IMG/VR virus record: IMGVR_UViG_3300020578_000536
Coordinates: 1-20,074 of that record
Length of the DNA stretch: 20,074 nt
Reading direction: 5' to 3' (one strand)
Source: a virus
Positions 18,517 to 20,074 of the stretch are shown one piece after another. A program made the translations under genes and the position numbers. Position 1 is the stretch's first letter; each line of letters starts with the position of its first letter. The notes below the pieces were generated by a model. The model was not told the DNA's origin and did no database searches. It saw only the letters and a program-made list of their open reading frames with translations.

Positions 18517-18918
18517 TTATCTAGTTGGTTGCAAAATAAATTGTAATTCTTGCGAAGGAGAGTCGATCCCTACTATATTGTATATGATTACTGTATTGAA
18601 TGAATTATTATCATAGTCAGGAAACACTTCAACATTTTTTAATTCTACTCTTGGTTCAAAATTTACAATGGATGTTGCAATTTCATCCCTAATATTTGAT
18701 GCTGATATCTCATCAATATTTTCAAATAATAATCTACTTACTCTAGATCCAAAAATAGGGTTAAAGAATTTTTCCCCAGGAAGAGTAAATACAATATTTC
18801 GTATAGAACGTGCAATTGAAGTTTCATTTTTGAGTGCGATTAAGTCACTATTCAGGGGATTAATCTGAAAAGTCATACTAATGTCTTTAAACCCTTGACT
18901 AACCCTTTCTAGAGGCAT
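18517..18918 (-). CDS. 25: Baseplate wedge subunit gp25
   Basis: This is a 133-residue member of the gp25 family, a conserved wedge component of contractile injection systems that resembles the sheath handshake domain and helps start sheath assembly on the baseplate. The family signature is complete: IARSIRNIVFTLPGEKFFNP near 35-54, FGSRVSRLLFE near 56-66, and the conserved EPR motif at 88-90 in IVNFEPRVEL. Length matches the family (T4 gp25 is 132 residues). The start at 18918 gives a full-length N-terminus; an AAGG sequence lies 17 bases upstream, too far for a standard ribosome site. It comes one base before gp6, the usual wedge gene pairing in cyanophage-type T4-like genomes. Confidence 0.95.
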   Translation of the reverse strand: MPLERVSQGFKDISMTFQINPLNSDLIALKNETSIARSIRNIVFTLPGEKFFNPIFGSRVSRLLFENIDEISASNIRDEIATSIVNFEPRVELKNVEVFPDYDNNSFNTVIIYNIVGIDSPSQELQFILQPTR

Positions 18919-18935
18919 CGAATACTATAATTCTA

Positions 18936-18950
18936 CCTTATTTATTAAGG
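18936..18950 (-). promoter_or_regulatory. Possible T4-like late promoter inside a small inverted repeat
   Basis: The minus strand reads CCTTAATAAATAAGG upstream of gp25. It contains AATAAATA (18946-18939), one mismatch from the T4 late promoter core TATAAATA and fitting the looser NATAAATA form reported for marine T4-like phages. It also forms a perfect 5-base inverted repeat with a 5-base loop, and it overlaps the stop codon of the preceding gene. AT-rich DNA yields such octamers by chance and the leader to gp25 would be very short, so this is tentative. Confidence 0.3.
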
Positions 18951-19199
18951 ATTTTTGGATTCATAAAGAGGTTCAGTTCCATATTCCCAGTCATCATAAT
19001 CCTCATCATTGCGAATTTTTTCATGAATTTCATTTTGATGATAAAAATCGTGTTTTTTGGGTGTTAAATCATCATTTGCGATCTCACGAAGCATTTTTGG
19101 CTTCTGAATTTTGGTCTCCCAACCATATTCACTTGACAAATACTGAGTTCCCCACTCATTTTTCATAAAATTTTCATCTTTATCGACTTTTTTGGTCAT
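18945..19199 (-). CDS. Small charged conserved-type protein of unknown function (84 aa)
   Basis: I do not recognise a function. The 84-residue product is strongly hydrophilic, with a Lys-rich start (MTKKVDKDENF), a middle KPKMLREIANDDLTPKKHDF and an acidic, aromatic C-terminal half including NDEDYDDWEYGTEPLYE. It has no membrane segment, signal peptide or Cys. The start at 19199 is supported by AGGAG six bases upstream (19210-19206), one of two strong ribosome sites in the window. It overlaps the end of the preceding gene by 20 bases, pointing to coupled translation. Its place directly before gp25 suggests a small virion, chaperone or assembly factor, but only by neighbourhood. Confidence 0.8.
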   Translation of the reverse strand: MTKKVDKDENFMKNEWGTQYLSSEYGWETKIQKPKMLREIANDDLTPKKHDFYHQNEIHEKIRNDEDYDDWEYGTEPLYESKNP

Positions 19200-19893
19200 T
19201 TTGCGCTCCTGATTCGTTAAAATCAGAACTTTTTACGGGGTTGCTATCCCGTTCTTGTGCTGTTTTCCAAAAATATTCGTCTTCATTACCCATCGCAAGT
19301 CGTTCATAACTGTTTTCAACCTGATAATACCGAGTGGAGACCTTAAAATCGGGTGTTTTTGGTTCTTTAGGCGTCAAACTATTGTCATAGATACGAATTC
19401 TGTTATTAGGATAAAGTGCAAACTGCCCGTTTTGCAGTTCAATTAGATTATGTGACTTGTGTTCTGCTGGATTTTCACTTGTTGCATAGTCAATCACATC
19501 TGGATCTTGATGATAGTTGTCTAGAGTGCAGATATATGTGCCTTTTTGAGGTCCAAAGTCACGGGTATAACACTCATAATCCATAGATCCAATAAATTGT
19601 TTCTGAACTGCAACAACTCCATAGTCCATACAATTCCAGAATTGTAGATTAGGTAAGTTCAGATCAGGATCTGGTGTTTCAGGACGTGCTACAAAGGCAC
19701 TGATAGGAAGTTTATCATACATTGCAGCATACTCTGGTAAATATGTCTCAAAATAAAAAGCGCGTCCAGGAATCGACTTAGCAGATACCCAGACGCCTTT
19801 TACAAACTCACCCCAACCACTTTGATGATCAGTCAGATACTCTTTACGAACCCAGACTTCTTGTGAAGGTAGATTAGTGATTAAGCAAGACAT
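19180..19893 (-). CDS. Conserved phage protein of unknown function (237 aa)
   Basis: I recognise the type as a protein conserved near gp25 in marine T4-like phages but know no assigned function. The 237-residue product begins MSCLITNLPSQEVWVRKEYL and is rich in aromatic residues in its first two thirds (GWGEFVKGVWVSAK, GRAFYFETYLPEYAAMYDKL, NLQFWNCMDYGVVAVQKQF). A hydrophilic tail from about residue 200 includes NEDEYFWKTAQERD and ends NDQKSR. No enzymatic motif, membrane span or repeat is visible. It starts 21 bases after the 45-residue gene, without a convincing Shine-Dalgarno sequence, and overlaps the 84-residue gene at its 3' end. Its position in the late cluster suggests a virion or assembly role; that is inference. 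Confidence 0.85.
   Translation of the reverse strand: MSCLITNLPSQEVWVRKEYLTDHQSGWGEFVKGVWVSAKSIPGRAFYFETYLPEYAAMYDKLPISAFVARPETPDPDLNLPNLQFWNCMDYGVVAVQKQFIGSMDYECYTRDFGPQKGTYICTLDNYHQDPDVIDYATSENPAEHKSHNLIELQNGQFALYPNNRIRIYDNSLTPKEPKTPDFKVSTRYYQVENSYERLAMGNEDEYFWKTAQERDSNPVKSSDFNESGAQNDQKSR
19206..19210 (-). promoter_or_regulatory. Ribosome binding site AGGAG for the 84-aa gene
   Basis: AGGAG on the minus strand ends six bases before the ATG at 19199. It lies inside the 3' end of the 237-residue gene and decides the start in favour of Met1 over the in-frame Met12. Confidence 0.75.
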
Positions 19894-19914
19894 AGATTAA
19901 GTTTTATCTTTTAA

Positions 19915-20052
19915 CTATTTACCCTGTCCACGATACTTTTTTTTACGTCCATTACGAGAAGTTGCCGAGAGAAGAGTCCGAGGAGAACGCCCTTGACGAG
20001 TTTTCTTCGGTGCTCCAGGTTCAAATATAACCTTATTCTGTCCTTTAGCCAT
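19915..20052 (-). CDS. Small basic protein of unknown function (45 aa)
   Basis: The frame from ATG 20052-20050 to TAG 19917-19915 codes 45 residues, beginning MAKGQNKVIFEPGAPKKTRQ and ending KKKYRGQGK. It has 14 Lys/Arg and a single Glu, so it is strongly basic and probably binds nucleic acid or an acidic partner. The start is well supported by GGAGG eight bases upstream. I recall similar short peptides in other marine T4-like phages, but no function. A run of eight A on the coding strand (19944-19937) codes part of the Lys stretch; the residues after it remain sensible, so a frameshift is unlikely. A preceding gene may end at TAA 20055-20053, abutting this ATG; too little is visible to call it. 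Confidence 0.82.
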   Translation of the reverse strand: MAKGQNKVIFEPGAPKKTRQGRSPRTLLSATSRNGRKKKYRGQGK

Positions 20053-20060
20053 TTAGAGTG

Positions 20061-20065
20061 CCTCC
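20061..20065 (-). promoter_or_regulatory. Ribosome binding site GGAGG for the 45-aa gene
   Basis: A perfect GGAGG on the minus strand lies eight bases before the ATG at 20052. This is the strongest ribosome site in the window and the main support for this short gene. Confidence 0.82.
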
Positions 20066-20074
20066 ATCAAATAA

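Noticed and set aside
18668-19446. Plus-strand frames of 63-66 residues opposite gp25 and the 237-residue gene
   Set aside because: They lie opposite well-supported minus-strand genes and have no ribosome site or recognisable content.
19937-19944. Run of eight A (coding strand) as a frameshift site in the 45-residue gene
   Set aside because: The frame continues to a sensible basic C-terminus (KYRGQGK) and TAG; no alternative product is evident.

Overview
The window reads as part of the late structural (baseplate and tail) region of a marine T4-like myovirus. The best match is a cyanophage of Prochlorococcus or Synechococcus; a T4-like phage of another marine host such as Pelagibacter is also possible. 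The basis is two clear T4-type baseplate wedge proteins (gp25 and gp6), a giant repeat-built virion protein directly after gp6, a trimeric-fibre-like protein after that, AT-rich DNA and tight gene packing. Assignments come from recognising sequence motifs; no database search was possible.

Every gene is on the minus strand, so transcription runs from high to low coordinates. In that order they are: a 45-residue basic protein (20052-19915); a 237-residue conserved unknown (19893-19180); an 84-residue acidic unknown that overlaps it by 20 bases (19199-18945); gp25 (18918-18517); gp6 (18515-16395); a 4402-residue giant (16375-3167); and the first 1047 codons of a tail-fibre-like protein (3141 to the window edge, open at base 1). 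Gaps are 1 to 26 bases and there is no gene-free stretch over 300 bases. The plus strand carries only shadow frames.

gp25 and gp6 would form the conserved wedge of the contractile-tail baseplate. The giant sits where gp7 lies in T4 and probably docks on the wedge through its conserved N-terminus, building the baseplate periphery from many small beta modules. The fibre-like protein starts with an adsorption-apparatus type N-terminus and is likely carried by this baseplate.

The most notable content is inside the giant. It has a cupredoxin domain with a full set of type 1 copper ligands (H387, C434, H437, M440), apparently inserted into a beta module. It also has a YHYH-family domain whose name-giving motif has become YAYF, at least nine copies of an NH-x-x-x-x-TG module, and about fifteen copies of a G-x-G-Y module. 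DNA-level tandem or dispersed repeats occur in the gp6 C-terminal tail and in the fibre gene, and are likely points of length variation or recombination.
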